A stretch of 64,000 nt of DNA from an uncultured Clostridia bacterium (GCA_947625905.1 CANQQJ010000005.1:1-64000); one strand, 5' to 3'. Positions 1 through 10,116 are shown, numbered from the stretch's first letter. Numbers and translations: made by a program. Notes: generated from the letters alone by a model not told the origin.

Positions 1-3000
1 GGCGCTCCCTCGGGTGTGAGCCCGAATATCAGGACCGCTATCTTGGTGAACTCGGCCCTCGTTATGTTGTCGTCGGGGACGAACAGCGTCGGCGTCTCTC
101 CGTTGATTATTCCCGCGTTGTAGAGCTCCATGATGTAGCCGTAAGCCCAGTAATCTGTCGGAACGTCTGCGAATACCGCACCTGCTGCGGGCGCCGCAGG
201 CTCACTGTCCGCGCCAGGCGCCGATGTGCCCGCGGGTCCGGGCTTGGCGGTCGCTCCGGGCGCTGTTGTGGCCGCGGGCTTTGCTGAAGCCGATGTGCCG
301 AAGTTTGATGAAGTATCACCTATCCATACTTCGCCGCTATTTCCTCCGCCTCCGCCGCCGCTTCCGCCGGGAGTGATCGGCCTCCTTGTTGGCGTTGGCG
401 CGGGCGACGGCGTCGCGTTAAACGTGTTGCTTACCTCGATCTTCACGGAATACGAGCTCCGCGTTCCTCCGTCCGATGTTTCGATGACTATCTCATGATC
501 TCCGTTCGGCAGCGACTCGAGGAATTCGGGCGTGAATGTGATAACTCCGTTTTCAATAGTGTAGCTCTCCTTAGGAACAGGACGGCCGTTGAGCGTAACT
601 CCCGTTACGGCCGCGCTCGAGCTCATGTCGGGCAGCTGCACAACTACTTCGCCGGGCTTATCCCCGTCAAACTTCTCGGGTTCCAGAGGCTTTGGCGTCG
701 CTGTCGGCTTAGCTGTCGCGGTAGGCGCGGGCGTTGATGTCGGCTTGGTTGTTGCTGTTGGTGTCGGTTTTGTTGTCGCTGTCGGTGTTGGTGTTGTTGT
801 TGGTGTCGGTTTTGTTGTCGCTGTCGGTGTTGGTGTTGTTGTTGGTGTCGATGTCGGTTTAGTTGTTGCTGTTGATGTTGGTATAGGTGTTGATGTAGGC
901 TCAGTCACGCCTCCGCCCGGTGTTGCGGACGGATTTTCCGTCGGCGTATCAGTCGGAGCCGGCTCCGATGATTCCGTGGGTCCCGCTGACGCTTCGGGCG
1001 TGACCGCGGGGGTCTCCGACGGTTCATCCGAAGGCTTCGGCGAAGCAGTCTCCTCGGGCCCCGCCGACACTTCGGGAGTGGTCGTTGCCGTCTCCGACGG
1101 CTCGGGTGTATTCGTTTCCTCCGGCTCGGTATATTCCTCAATAAACAGATCGTCAAAGTATATAAATACATCGCTGGTTTGATGATATTGAGTCACATTG
1201 ATCTTGCCGATGCTGAAACCTTCCGGTATGGAGGTAGTTCCGTTTGCGTATACAGTTAATGGATAGGCAACTCTATCGGCAAGCGTTTTACCGTCTTGCT
1301 TAACTGTATAGCTGATTTCCATTTTATCCAAATCAACCACTGTCTCAAAATCGACCCATTCGGTGACTTTAACTGCGCATATGCGGTAGTTGGAAACATC
1401 CGCCTCACTACCGGCGCGGTTTGTGTGGCGCACTCGACCGGCTGTGTCGATCGCCCCAAGAATAATTCCGCCGCTCGGCGTACCTGTAGACGAACTTGGT
1501 CCCGCACCCACATATGTATGCTTTCCGTTGGGAATAACAGAAAATTTGAATGTGTACTTTCCGGAATTTAGCTCTTTTCCGAGGTTCATTTCTACGCCTC
1601 TGTACTTACCGGTCGTTTGTCCGACTTTGAGTGACGCTTTATGGGATGCCTCATCACCGATGCGTTTTTCCAATGTAGCGCTGTTGGGAAAATCAGTAAT
1701 ATCCCGCTTCGTCATAACGTCTGTCAGTATATTTGAATCTACCTCGCCGCTGTCATTAAAACAACTTTCAAAGTCGGGCTCATCAAATGTCAATTGATAC
1801 GAAAACGGTAATTCGGGCGTCGGCTCAGGCTCGGATGAAGGTGTTTCCGTTGCCGCCGGCTTATCCGATTCTATAGGAGCTGCGGGCTGCGTCTGCTCGG
1901 GAGTTGCTTCCGGTGATCCCGTAGGCGTTTCCGTAGGTTCGTTCGTCGGCTCTGCCGAAGGCACATTTGTGGGCTCGGTCGTCGGTTCTATAGTTGGTTC
2001 TGTCGCGGGCTCAGTCGTAGGTTCCGCTGTTGGCTCATCGGTAGGTTCCGACGTAGGCTCGATCGTCGGTTCTGCCGTTGGTTCTTCCGTAGGCTCTGCG
2101 GTCGGCTCTTCGGTTGGAGCCGGAGAGGATTCGGGCTCGGGCGATGTTTTGAAGTTCAGAGTATACTCCTTCTCCAATGCTTTTTCGTCGGCCGTTTCAA
2201 CCGTCACCGGAACCGTGAGCGTGTACTGCGTATCATACTCAAGAGCGCTGCCCTCTTCCAATGTCAAATCGTATGTTCCGTTTTCGTTCTGCTTGGCTGT
2301 GAGCTTGATATCATCGCCGCCGCCTTCGATTTTTGCCAAGGTAATACCGCTCAGCGTTGACTCATCAACTTCGCAGCCGAAGTTTAATGTGATCTTGCTC
2401 AGGTCCTTATCAACGGTCAGATTCTCGGTCGTGGCTTTGATAGGCTCCTCGGATTTATCCGTAAGCGTAACGCGTGCGTTGCTAAGCTTGGGAATTGGAT
2501 AATTGTAGGTCTCAAGCTTTAAATTATCCAGATAAGCCGTGCGCCCATCAGTACCGGTTGTGTTTAACACAAATCTAAATCGGGCAAGCGCAAGACTATT
2601 TATTTGTTCTCCCTTTTCATTAGTAAGTTCTTTACCGCCTAAATAGGCTATTTCCTCATCATTCTGGCTGACACTGTAGCTTAGAGTTTTATTATCTAAG
2701 TCTATAATAGTTTCAAAATCTACCCAGTCTTCGGGATTTACTTTGGCAAAATAACTGCTTGTTTGGTCTGTGGGCGCATGCCTTACCGAACCATCCGGTG
2801 AAATGTATGCAAGCGGAAAATATTCGGAGCTTGTTCCGGCGTTGACCAATGCGGGTAATTTATTTGGATACACGGAAAATGATGCCTTGTATCTTCCGTC
2901 GGTAAAACCGGTTTTGGGAAGAGGACTTGAAAAAGGAAGCGCAATAGCGGGAGCAGCTGTTCCTGAACCGCTATAAGAAAGTCCCAAAGAATTACCATGC

Positions 3001-3917
3001 GTGTCATCACTTGTTGCGGGAGCAATGGTTCTGGTAGCAGTACCATTTTTTGGAGCGTTTGTATCCGTATATTCACTTGCAGTTTCAAAATCATAGCTTA
3101 ATAATTCGGTTTCTCCGGTGTATTTCTCAACCACTAAGTTATCAAAATAAAATTTGGGCACATCGGCATTCTTGTCTCTAACGGAAATGCCGGAAAAGTT
3201 CAGTTCTTCGGACCATAAGGTTGCATTGCTGCGGCCCGACAAAACACAGGATTCGTTGTTCACAATTACACTTCCGTCCTGAGTCACTTTATATGTAATC
3301 GTTTTTTGATCCAAATCCACAACCGTCTCGAATTCTATCCATTTCTTCTCGGCAACATCTTGAGCACCTTCCGAAATAATATTACCGGCACTTCCACCTA
3401 TATTTGCTTTTCTTATTTTGCCATTTACGATACATCCTAAAGCTACATAGTCAGATACTTTGGAACCGGAAGGCTCCAATCCTATTACGGGCATACTGCC
3501 GTTATTGCCGGCGGTGCCTGTTAAACTGTCCAAATAGAGTGAAAACTTAAATTTGTATTTGTTGCCCGCTGTCAGATTTTGGCCTAAATCGATAATTCCA
3601 CCAGCACCAGCTGTACCTGTCTTACATGACAAAGATTTATTATAGCTGCTGTCACTCGGTGTTTCAATATCAAGCGTAGCCGAAGTTTTTTCATTTGTTG
3701 GCGTCATACGTGCCGCTGAAGCGTCAACAACATCAAATATATTTTCTTTACTCCAATCTTCAAAATCTTCCGAATATATCAGTTTCCAGTTATCATCCGG
3801 TTCGGCTGCGGAGGCGGCCGCTTTGGGCGCGGGCGCCACAGTGAACAGAGCGCAGATCATCGCCGCAACAACAAGCAGACTTTGAGTGCGCATTTGGGTT
3901 CTTTTAAATAATTTCAT
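1..3917 (-). CDS. Giant exported SLH-domain protein with three jelly-roll modules (C-terminus cut by window start)
   Basis: The reading frame is open from the ATG at 3917 to the window edge, giving 1305 visible residues. A signal peptide occupies about residues 1-35. Three LamG-like beta-sandwich modules follow (about 46-264, 272-469, 704-930), each containing a variant of D(W)VDFETVVDLD. Between them lie an SbsA/Big_5-like Ig domain (470-590) and an E-P-T repeat linker (590-702). After a Thr/Pro linker (930-1076) come an X2-like Ig module (1076-1163), a Gly-rich stretch and the first SLH repeat (from 1243). Family knowledge: SLH repeats bind pyruvylated cell-wall polymer, so the protein should sit on the cell surface; the jelly-rolls probably bind glycan. 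RBS AAAGGAG lies about 10 bases before the ATG. It is last in the operon starting at 11460, 78 bases after the GH39-like gene. No catalytic domain is recognised. Its C-terminal cassette is almost a copy of that in the gene at 61173-63485. Confidence 0.9.
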   Translation of the reverse strand, partial: MKLFKRTQMRTQSLLVVAAMICALFTVAPAPKAAASAAEPDDNWKLIYSEDFEDWSKENIFDVVDASAARMTPTNEKTSATLDIETPSDSSYNKSLSCKTGTAGAGGIIDLGQNLTAGNKYKFKFSLYLDSLTGTAGNNGSMPVIGLEPSGSKVSDYVALGCIVNGKIRKANIGGSAGNIISEGAQDVAEKKWIEFETVVDLDQKTITYKVTQDGSVIVNNESCVLSGRSNATLWSEELNFSGISVRDKNADVPKFYFDNLVVEKYTGETELLSYDFETASEYTDTNAPKNGTATRTIAPATSDDTHGNSLGLSYSGSGTAAPAIALPFSSPLPKTGFTDGRYKASFSVYPNKLPALVNAGTSSEYFPLAYISPDGSVRHAPTDQTSSYFAKVNPEDWVDFETIIDLDNKTLSYSVSQNDEEIAYLGGKELTNEKGEQINSLALARFRFVLNTTGTDGRTAYLDNLKLETYNYPIPKLSNARVTLTDKSEEPIKATTENLTVDKDLSKITLNFGCEVDESTLSGITLAKIEGGGDDIKLTAKQNENGTYDLTLEEGSALEYDTQYTLTVPVTVETADEKALEKEYTLNFKTSPEPESSPAPTEEPTAEPTEEPTAEPTIEPTSEPTDEPTAEPTTEPATEPTIEPTTEPTNVPSAEPTNEPTETPTGSPEATPEQTQPAAPIESDKPAATETPSSEPEPTPELPFSYQLTFDEPDFESCFNDSGEVDSNILTDVMTKRDITDFPNSATLEKRIGDEASHKASLKVGQTTGKYRGVEMNLGKELNSGKYTFKFSVIPNGKHTYVGAGPSSSTGTPSGGIILGAIDTAGRVRHTNRAGSEADVSNYRICAVKVTEWVDFETVVDLDKMEISYTVKQDGKTLADRVAYPLTVYANGTTSIPEGFSIGKINVTQYHQTSDVFIYFDDLFIEEYTEPEETNTPEPSETATTTPEVSAGPEETASPKPSDEPSETPAVTPEASAGPTESSEPAPTDTPTENPSATPGGGVTEPTSTPIPTSTATTKPTSTPTTTPTPTATTKPTPTTTPTPTATTKPTPTATTKPTSTPAPTATAKPTATPKPLEPEKFDGDKPGEVVVQLPDMSSSAAVTGVTLNGRPVPKESYTIENGVITFTPEFLESLPNGDHEIVIETSDGGTRSSYSVKIEVSNTFNATPSPAPTPTRRPITPGGSGGGGGGNSGEVWIGDTSSNFGTSASAKPAATTAPGATAKPGPAGTSAPGADSEPAAPAAGAVFADVPTDYWAYGYIMELYNAGIINGETPTLFVPDDNITRAEFTKIAVLIFGLTPEGA
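740..905 (-). repeat. Short tandem repeats encoding a Thr/Pro linker
   Basis: Near-repeats of a unit reading GTTGTTGGTGTCGGT on the plus strand encode a (T-P-T-x)n linker in the minus-strand SLH protein. The repetition explains the Gly/Val-rich open frames on the opposite strand, which are not genes. Such tracts are prone to slippage and length variation. Confidence 0.75.
1935..2125 (-). repeat. 12-base tandem repeats encoding E-P-T-x linker
   Basis: About fifteen degenerate 12-base units (GTCGGTTCTRTN-like on the plus strand) encode a run of (T/A)-E-P-T in the SLH protein on the minus strand. The run separates the Big_5-like domain from the third jelly-roll module. It is an extended acidic spacer typical of surface proteins. 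Confidence 0.75.
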
Positions 3918-3995
3918 AAATACCGCTCTCCTTTCAAGCTTCATATTTATACTTTATATTAATACTAAATTTTTTCATTTCCAAATCCCGCGTTT

Positions 3996-6900
3996 TTATT
4001 TTGCGTTAAAGCTCATTTTGCCGAACAGAGTGGCGTCTTTGGTGGGCGCTATGCCGGACATATAGGTCATATATCCGCGTCTGCCCGCGCCGTCGTTGTC
4101 GTTGGCCAGCATTGCGAAGCCCATTGATCTCGGGCAGTCCGGAACATAGCCTTCGTAGAAGATCTCCGACCAGGGGACCGCGCACTCGTATATCGTGTAG
4201 GTGTCGTACCGCCTTATTGCAACGTCGGCGTTCTTGACCTCTCCTATCCCAAGCTGCTGCGGGTACAGCGAGATCGAGCGGTATATTTTGTCTCCCCTGC
4301 CCGGGATATTGCCGAGTACAAATTCCGAAAATGTCTGTCTGTCAAGCGAGGTGATGCTGTCACGGTCGTCAAGGGCGAACTGTATGCTGTCGCCGCGCCA
4401 CATATAAGCGGGGTCGCCCACGTTCTGATATTCGGACGACTGCACATCGTCATTCACTATTGCCAGCATATAGAACTTTTCCTCGTCCCACATAAAAACG
4501 CTGCTGAATGACACATCCTGCGGTCCGCCCCAATCGGTTATCGACTGAGCCGCCTCTCTTGTGTCCGCGCCTATCCAAATTCCGTTCCATTCGCCCTGCG
4601 AGGCCTCGCCGTCGATCTTGGGCTTTCGCTCGGCGTATGCTGCGGCAGTGAAGTCTATAAATTGATCGGTATAATATGTTCCCGCGCCGTCCACAACTGT
4701 CTCAAGTCTGAGATTCATGCTTGAATTTATCATCTTTTCGGGCAGGTTGAACATCATTACCGTCTTTTTGCCTGCTTTCAGGTTCTCGAACCTTCTGGCG
4801 GGCGTTTGCGCGGCCGCGTCGTCGGGCGCGACTATCCGCACTGTGCCCGCGCGGGCCGTCTCGTGTGCGGGGTTTTCAAGCTCAACTCTGGCGCGCCAAT
4901 GGGTGTTGCCCAGATCGGTCGCTGTCTCGGCTTTGACCGTGATTATCAGCGGTTCCACGATGCGTATCGTGTGGTACTGACAGTACAGAACGCTTCCGCT
5001 TTCGTCCTCAACGGTGATCAGCACCTTCTCATCGCCCGAGGCGCTCGAGGATGTCGCGAGCACGAGCTCCGCCTCGCCATCCGCAAAGCCGCTGTTTTCC
5101 GCAACGCTTATCCTGTCCGAGCTCTCGGCCTTTATGGTAAGAGCTTTGTCGGAGCTTGACGTGAAGCGGAACGATACTTTATCGTCCGTCGTGGCCGTGT
5201 TTACCACCGCGTCGGTTGTGACCGCGCCTTTTTCGGAACTCTCGGCAAAGGTTGTGAAATTTCCTGCCGCGTAGACCGGGTCCTGCGTCACATCGAAGGT
5301 GTATATTCCGTTATCCGAGTTAACGGTGCGCAGCAGATTGCCAAATCTGTCATAAACATCAACCGAGGCGCAGCCCAAGTTATAGCTTTTCTGCTTTTCC
5401 GCGTCATGGCCCGAAATGAGCAGCAGCACGTTCTTGCCAAGCTTGGAATTATCGTATTTAAAGGCGTAGCATCTGTCCTCCTCCAGCTTTTCTTCAAACA
5501 CCGCGTACTTGCCGCAGAACTCGTTAAACGCCGACATTGCGAGGAAGCTCGGTTTCGCGCCTCTTGGCGTGTTGCCGAGGTTGTCGTTCCAGGCGTATAT
5601 CAGGCCCCAGTTGTTTTCACGCTCTCCCTCATAGGAACGATCGTAGAGGTCGTACTGCAGGAGTCTGTCGGCGTAGCCGTAGCCCTGAGTTATGGCGTTC
5701 AGCAGCACCGACGCGTCCGCCTGGCTTGTTTTGCTGTAGCCGTCCTTATATGTTGAGTAGCCAACCTCGGTTATCCAGAAGGGCTTGAGGGGCTGACCGT
5801 TGGTGTACTGAGAGAACAGCTCTATTGTCTTGTCCCATTTGTCTCTGTATTCTTCGTCGCGGAAGAACGAGGTGTTTCGTCCGCCGTTGTAGTCATAGGG
5901 GTGAACGCTGACAATATCCAGATAATCATAGGCGCCCGCGTCCAGACAGCGCCTGAACCACTCGCGGTTGTTGTCCTGCAGGTTGTAGGTATTCATGCCC
6001 AGCACAAGCATATCGGGGCATACTTCCTTGACGGCAGTGTACGCCGATTTCAGAAGCTTCACGTAGGTCTCGGGCGGTTCGTTGGTGGGATTGAAGTTTG
6101 ACAGATCGTACTCGTTCCAAATCTCGATATAGTGGGTCCCGTGCTCCCACAGCGCCTTGGCAACGTCCGCGCAATACTTTCCGAAGGCATCGATGCCTTC
6201 GTCGGTATTTGGAACCGCGCCGCCGCTTGAATAGAAGCTGGAGCCTCCGCCGCCGATCGTGCAGACCGGGATGAAATCTATCCCGTCGTCCGCCTCCTGC
6301 TGCGCCCTCGAGGTTATAAACTCGGGCACTACCCGCACGCCCTTGGTCGTTTCGATACGGGACCAGATAAGCTGCGTGCGCGTCACGGTGGCGCCCACCT
6401 TTTGCAGCATTTTATCGGCTGTTTCGGTGGTGTCGTAATAATTATAATATGTGGCCGTTACCACTCCGTAACGGGGATTTCCCTCTCCCGGCTCGTGGAG
6501 TATGGCAACGGAAAATTCTCTTGAAATATCTTCTTTATATATGTTGCCGGGATCGCCCTCATAATACGCCTCAAAGGAAAGGTCGATTCGGTAGATCCCG
6601 TACTTTCCCGGGTTGGCGATCTCGAGCGGCAGCGTTTTTTCCTCGCCCGGCGCGTATGAATATTCGGTTTTATCGCTCTTTTGAAGCAGCTGCTCGGCCT
6701 CGTCGTATACCTTATAGGTCAGCGACATATTAACGGGCCGATCGGTCTTGTTCATTGTGCCGAGCGAAACAGCTATATCATCGTCTTTGTCGAAAATGCT
6801 GCCGAGCTCATCCGAGCCGACCTCCACCCTTATCGGATTGATATAATCGGCCCTGCGCACGGTGACCGAGCCGAATATCACGTCGGCCTCCGAGCCTCTG

Positions 6901-7457
6901 GACAGGATAAGACCTTTGACGCCCAGCCGAATATCCGTGCCGCCGGTGCAGCGGTTGCTCAGCTTCATATCCTCGAGGTGATAGGTGAAGGACTTCCAAG
7001 TTTTAGTGTCGGTCAGATTCACGACCGGGGTCGCCTTCCACAGCTGCGATGTGGCTGTGGCCATATCATATGTCACAGGCTCGGTGGAATCATAGTCCAG
7101 CTCAAAGCTTCCCTTTCCCTCGTCGAAATATTCAACCGTCACTTCCATAGGCGTGTTCGGCGGCAGATCATAAAGGAGCTTGTCGTCCACGTTTATCAGA
7201 TAGTAACATCTGTTTGACGAAATAGTCGTCAGCTGTCCGTATCTGCCATCCCTTTCCACGATCTGCCCTTGAATGGCCGTGCTGTTGCTTACAAGGCTCA
7301 TGTTTACGGTCTCGGGACCCTTTTCGCCAACGACCATTGACGCCTGATCATTGCTTTGCTCCGCAATGACACCCCACGGAGCCGCCGCGGTCACGCAACA
7401 CACGCACAGTGCGCAGACAAGCATCCGCAGCCATCCCGCGTTCCTTCTTTTGAACAT
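3996..7457 (-). CDS. Secreted GH39-like multidomain glycoside hydrolase with C-terminal CBM9-like domain
   Basis: This 1153-aa protein starts with a signal peptide (about 1-32). A beta-sandwich region (34-320) precedes a TIM barrel (about 325-680) of the GH39/clan-A type. E449 in HYIEIWNEYD is the expected acid/base and E564 in FWITEVGYST the expected nucleophile; both assignments follow from clan-A motif positions. Ig-like regions follow, then a CBM9/DOMON-like domain (about 938-1153) with the signature IDGEASQGEWNGIW. RBS AAGGAG is 8 bases before the ATG. It is a clear paralogue, with the same domain order, of the 1137-aa protein at 50604-54017. It lies 34 bases after the phosphodiesterase gene and 78 bases before the SLH gene, in one operon. 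No SLH repeat is present, so it is either secreted or held by partners. The substrate is unknown; GH39 members include beta-xylosidases and iduronidases. Confidence 0.88.
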   Translation of the reverse strand: MFKRRNAGWLRMLVCALCVCCVTAAAPWGVIAEQSNDQASMVVGEKGPETVNMSLVSNSTAIQGQIVERDGRYGQLTTISSNRCYYLINVDDKLLYDLPPNTPMEVTVEYFDEGKGSFELDYDSTEPVTYDMATATSQLWKATPVVNLTDTKTWKSFTYHLEDMKLSNRCTGGTDIRLGVKGLILSRGSEADVIFGSVTVRRADYINPIRVEVGSDELGSIFDKDDDIAVSLGTMNKTDRPVNMSLTYKVYDEAEQLLQKSDKTEYSYAPGEEKTLPLEIANPGKYGIYRIDLSFEAYYEGDPGNIYKEDISREFSVAILHEPGEGNPRYGVVTATYYNYYDTTETADKMLQKVGATVTRTQLIWSRIETTKGVRVVPEFITSRAQQEADDGIDFIPVCTIGGGGSSFYSSGGAVPNTDEGIDAFGKYCADVAKALWEHGTHYIEIWNEYDLSNFNPTNEPPETYVKLLKSAYTAVKEVCPDMLVLGMNTYNLQDNNREWFRRCLDAGAYDYLDIVSVHPYDYNGGRNTSFFRDEEYRDKWDKTIELFSQYTNGQPLKPFWITEVGYSTYKDGYSKTSQADASVLLNAITQGYGYADRLLQYDLYDRSYEGERENNWGLIYAWNDNLGNTPRGAKPSFLAMSAFNEFCGKYAVFEEKLEEDRCYAFKYDNSKLGKNVLLLISGHDAEKQKSYNLGCASVDVYDRFGNLLRTVNSDNGIYTFDVTQDPVYAAGNFTTFAESSEKGAVTTDAVVNTATTDDKVSFRFTSSSDKALTIKAESSDRISVAENSGFADGEAELVLATSSSASGDEKVLITVEDESGSVLYCQYHTIRIVEPLIITVKAETATDLGNTHWRARVELENPAHETARAGTVRIVAPDDAAAQTPARRFENLKAGKKTVMMFNLPEKMINSSMNLRLETVVDGAGTYYTDQFIDFTAAAYAERKPKIDGEASQGEWNGIWIGADTREAAQSITDWGGPQDVSFSSVFMWDEEKFYMLAIVNDDVQSSEYQNVGDPAYMWRGDSIQFALDDRDSITSLDRQTFSEFVLGNIPGRGDKIYRSISLYPQQLGIGEVKNADVAIRRYDTYTIYECAVPWSEIFYEGYVPDCPRSMGFAMLANDNDGAGRRGYMTYMSGIAPTKDATLFGKMSFNAK

Positions 7458-7491
7458 TTATCTCACTCCTTTTTCGGTTTCGGCAGCAACG

Positions 7492-8232
7492 TTATATGCC
7501 GATCCCGTACATAGTGTTTGTGGGTATGTAATCCAGTCCCATCTCAAGCATTTTGAGTACCGTATGAATATTGTCTCCGGCGCGGAGGCAAACTTTGACG
7601 CCCGCCTCGTGGGTCCGATCTATCAAGCCTTCGGGCACCTCGTCAAGATCGGTATAATCATACGAAAGCCCCGCGTTCTTCATTTTAGAAAGCTCGGGCA
7701 AAAGCGCTTCACTGCCGAAAATATGGTGCACGAATATCTCTTCGTTTAATTGCCGCGCCCGCTCGATATGCTCAAATTCTATGGATGAGATCACACTGTC
7801 GGAAATAATATCACGGCTTTTAAGCTCCCGAAGGACCGCGTCGACAACGTCCGCCGCGCCCTTGGTTTCGATAAAAGGAACGGCTCCGTATTTGGCGCAG
7901 ATATCAAGATATTCGCCGAACTCCGGCATCTTAAGACTTTCACTCGGATAGGTCTCGACGCGGCTGCCGCGGGATATGCGAAGCTTCATCAAATCGTCAA
8001 AATCGCTTTCTTCGATGATCAATTCATCTCCGAACATGCGTTCTGTTGACGAGTCGTGACAGCAGACCAACCGACCGTCACGGGTCAGGTGAACATCCGT
8101 CTCGATAGCCCACACGCCGCGCTTTCCGGCTTTCTCAAAGGATATGAGGGAGTTTTCGGGCGCGACGGGAGTGTATCCTCTGTGGCTGATAAACTTAGGT
8201 TTTTTTATACTCTGTTTCTCTTCAAAAAGCAT
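7492..8232 (-). CDS. Glycerophosphodiester phosphodiesterase family protein (GDPD)
   Basis: The 246-aa protein has the GDPD fold signature: H17-R-G, E44-T-D46 and H59-D, the general acid/base histidines and metal ligands of the family. Members hydrolyse glycerophosphodiesters to glycerol 3-phosphate and an alcohol. There is no signal peptide, so it should act in the cytoplasm, like UgpQ. RBS AAAGGAG sits 6 bases before the ATG. It lies 18 bases after the FAD oxidoreductase and 34 bases before the GH39-like gene, within one operon whose first gene is a glycerol-1-phosphate-dehydrogenase-like enzyme. Two glycerophosphate-related proteins together in a glycan operon suggest a glycerophosphate-decorated substrate, or a linked function in wall polymer turnover (inference). 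Confidence 0.87.
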   Translation of the reverse strand: MLFEEKQSIKKPKFISHRGYTPVAPENSLISFEKAGKRGVWAIETDVHLTRDGRLVCCHDSSTERMFGDELIIEESDFDDLMKLRISRGSRVETYPSESLKMPEFGEYLDICAKYGAVPFIETKGAADVVDAVLRELKSRDIISDSVISSIEFEHIERARQLNEEIFVHHIFGSEALLPELSKMKNAGLSYDYTDLDEVPEGLIDRTHEAGVKVCLRAGDNIHTVLKMLEMGLDYIPTNTMYGIGI

Positions 8233-8250
8233 ATCGGTCTCCTTTGCGGA

Positions 8251-10077
8251 CTATTGCACGTCAAACGCGAACAAATGCACCTGCGCGCTGCCGTACGTGG
8301 TCCAAAGCGTCTCGGAAAAGTATGTGCTTTTCGGTATCAGCCGCACCGCCGTGGTGTCCGCGTCTATCTCGCCGACTATCATCCTCTGATAATTGCTGTC
8401 CGTGCCGTATACTTTTTTCCAATCTCCGCTGTCCTCCAGAACCTCGACATCAAACGACTTGAGCAGACATTTTGGGAAGCCGAAGGTGGTGTAGTTGTAA
8501 TCTCTGCGCCTGAACAGCGAAGCTGAAATGTTAAGCACATCGGGGTTACCGTCGGTATATTCTCGGTCAAGATCGCTGTCCGCGATCAGTCTGAACGAGT
8601 TTACATGGGTCTTTTCGGGGAATGTGTATGTTATCGCTCTGTCGCATATTCCCCAATATCCGTTGTCTCTGCCCCATATCTTGCGGTCAAGGCCGTTTTG
8701 CAGATTCGAGGGGTCGCCGTACTCCGTGGTAAGCTCAGCTTTCATTGAAAGTTCGGGCATCTCGCGCTTAAAGCCCGGAAGGAAGCAGTCGTCGTCAAGC
8801 AGCATCTTTTGCAGGTTCTTTATCTCCTTTTCCCCGACCTCTCGCGGCAGCAGACCTTTTTCCGCCGCCAGCGCCGCCGCGGTGCCGACGGCCTGGCCGA
8901 TAACGCCGCAGGTCGCCATAACGCGGGTCGTGGCAAACGCGATGTGCGACGCGCTGATATTTCGGCCCGCGAACATCAGATTGCGTATATTCTTAGAGTA
9001 AAGGCTCCTGTAGGGAATACCGTAAGGCTCCCTCAGTCTGACCTTTTGCAAATGCTTTCCGTTTGCGCCGTTCATATAAAATCCGCCGGGCAGATGATTG
9101 TCGATCTGCCAGCCGCCGTAAGCCACGGTATCATGCGGCCTTAACGCCTTTATAACATCGTCCTGTGTCAGCACATAGTCGCCCACATATCTGCGGCTTT
9201 CGCGCTTTCCGGGCAGAAAGCCGAGCCAGTCGAGCTCCCAATTGTCGGCGCCGTGGTCGCCGCGGTTTTTTATATGGTCCCATACTCCGAACGCTATCTT
9301 AAGCAGCTCGTCGCGGATCTCCTCGGTGTCGTAAAGGCAGTCCTGCTCGCCGCCCAATTCGATCCAATAAAAATTGGTGTTGATCTTTTCAAGGCAGTCG
9401 TGCGGCTTGTTGCGCATATCCTCATCGGTGTTGTACACATACGCCCACTTAGGCGGGATGAAATCAACTTTATGGTCGGTTTCGTGAGCCTGGATCATAA
9501 GACTCATTCCCATAGTCCGCTTGTCGGCCTTATCCAGCGCCATGCTTTCGTTAAACGTATCCTTTGCTTCGCGGCCGAGCATATATTCGGCGCCCGTCAG
9601 GTCCGCCAAAATACTGTCTCCGCTGCAGTCGGCGAATATCTTCGCCCTAACGCTGTGGTATGTATATGTGGTAAGCTGAAATCCGGTGACGGATATCACA
9701 TTGTCATCCCCGGTCTCGGCGTCGCAACACGCGCAGTTAAGGAGCAGCGTGATGTTGGGCTCGAACTTGACCTTTTCATACAAAACCGAGTCCCAGATCG
9801 AAAAGTTCCTCTCGGGATTGCGGTGCATATTTTCAAGCAAAATTTCCTCAACCAGGCCCGTCTCCTGCAGGTTGCGCACGCGGCTGCCCGCGCCGCTGAC
9901 CCACATCCTGATCTCGGAAGACGAGTTTCCGCCGAGCACGGGTCTGTCCTGCATCAGCACTACCTTTGCGCCGTGCCTCGCGGCCGATATCGCCGCGCAG
10001 ACACCCGCCAGGCCGCCGCCTATAACACACACATCTGTCAGATGTTCTTTTTTTCTCAACTTTGTTGTATTAACCAT
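8251..10077 (-). CDS. FAD-dependent oxidoreductase (FAD_oxidored / pfam12831-like)
   Basis: The 608-aa protein begins with a Rossmann dinucleotide motif, GGGLAGVCAAISAARHGAKV (about residues 20-39), followed by LGGNSSSEIRMWVSGA, a sequence typical of the FAD-dependent oxidoreductases found in many carbohydrate loci. A second conserved stretch is FADCSGDSILADLTGAEYMLGRE around residue 150. The C-terminal 120 residues look like a beta-rich discoidin-type domain. There is no export signal. The true reaction of this family is poorly known; oxidation of a sugar or sugar acid is a reasonable guess. The ribosome site is weak (AGG, 8 bases before ATG), so translation may depend on coupling to the gene upstream, which ends 39 bases earlier. 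Confidence 0.85.
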   Translation of the reverse strand: MVNTTKLRKKEHLTDVCVIGGGLAGVCAAISAARHGAKVVLMQDRPVLGGNSSSEIRMWVSGAGSRVRNLQETGLVEEILLENMHRNPERNFSIWDSVLYEKVKFEPNITLLLNCACCDAETGDDNVISVTGFQLTTYTYHSVRAKIFADCSGDSILADLTGAEYMLGREAKDTFNESMALDKADKRTMGMSLMIQAHETDHKVDFIPPKWAYVYNTDEDMRNKPHDCLEKINTNFYWIELGGEQDCLYDTEEIRDELLKIAFGVWDHIKNRGDHGADNWELDWLGFLPGKRESRRYVGDYVLTQDDVIKALRPHDTVAYGGWQIDNHLPGGFYMNGANGKHLQKVRLREPYGIPYRSLYSKNIRNLMFAGRNISASHIAFATTRVMATCGVIGQAVGTAAALAAEKGLLPREVGEKEIKNLQKMLLDDDCFLPGFKREMPELSMKAELTTEYGDPSNLQNGLDRKIWGRDNGYWGICDRAITYTFPEKTHVNSFRLIADSDLDREYTDGNPDVLNISASLFRRRDYNYTTFGFPKCLLKSFDVEVLEDSGDWKKVYGTDSNYQRMIVGEIDADTTAVRLIPKSTYFSETLWTTYGSAQVHLFAFDVQ

Positions 10078-10116
10078 ATAAGTAACCTAACCTTTCCGAA
10101 TGCATAGCTTTGACTG

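Noticed and set aside
740-905. Possible CRISPR-like array
   Set aside because: The repeats are short, contiguous and coding, with no spacers and no cas genes nearby.
589-1182. Plus-strand Gly/Val-rich open frame
   Set aside because: It is the reverse complement of the Thr/Pro linker repeats in the minus-strand SLH gene. It has no ribosome site and low complexity.
1969-2502. Plus-strand frame with VGS repeats
   Set aside because: Antisense of the E-P-T repeat linker on the minus strand; no initiation signal and no family resemblance.
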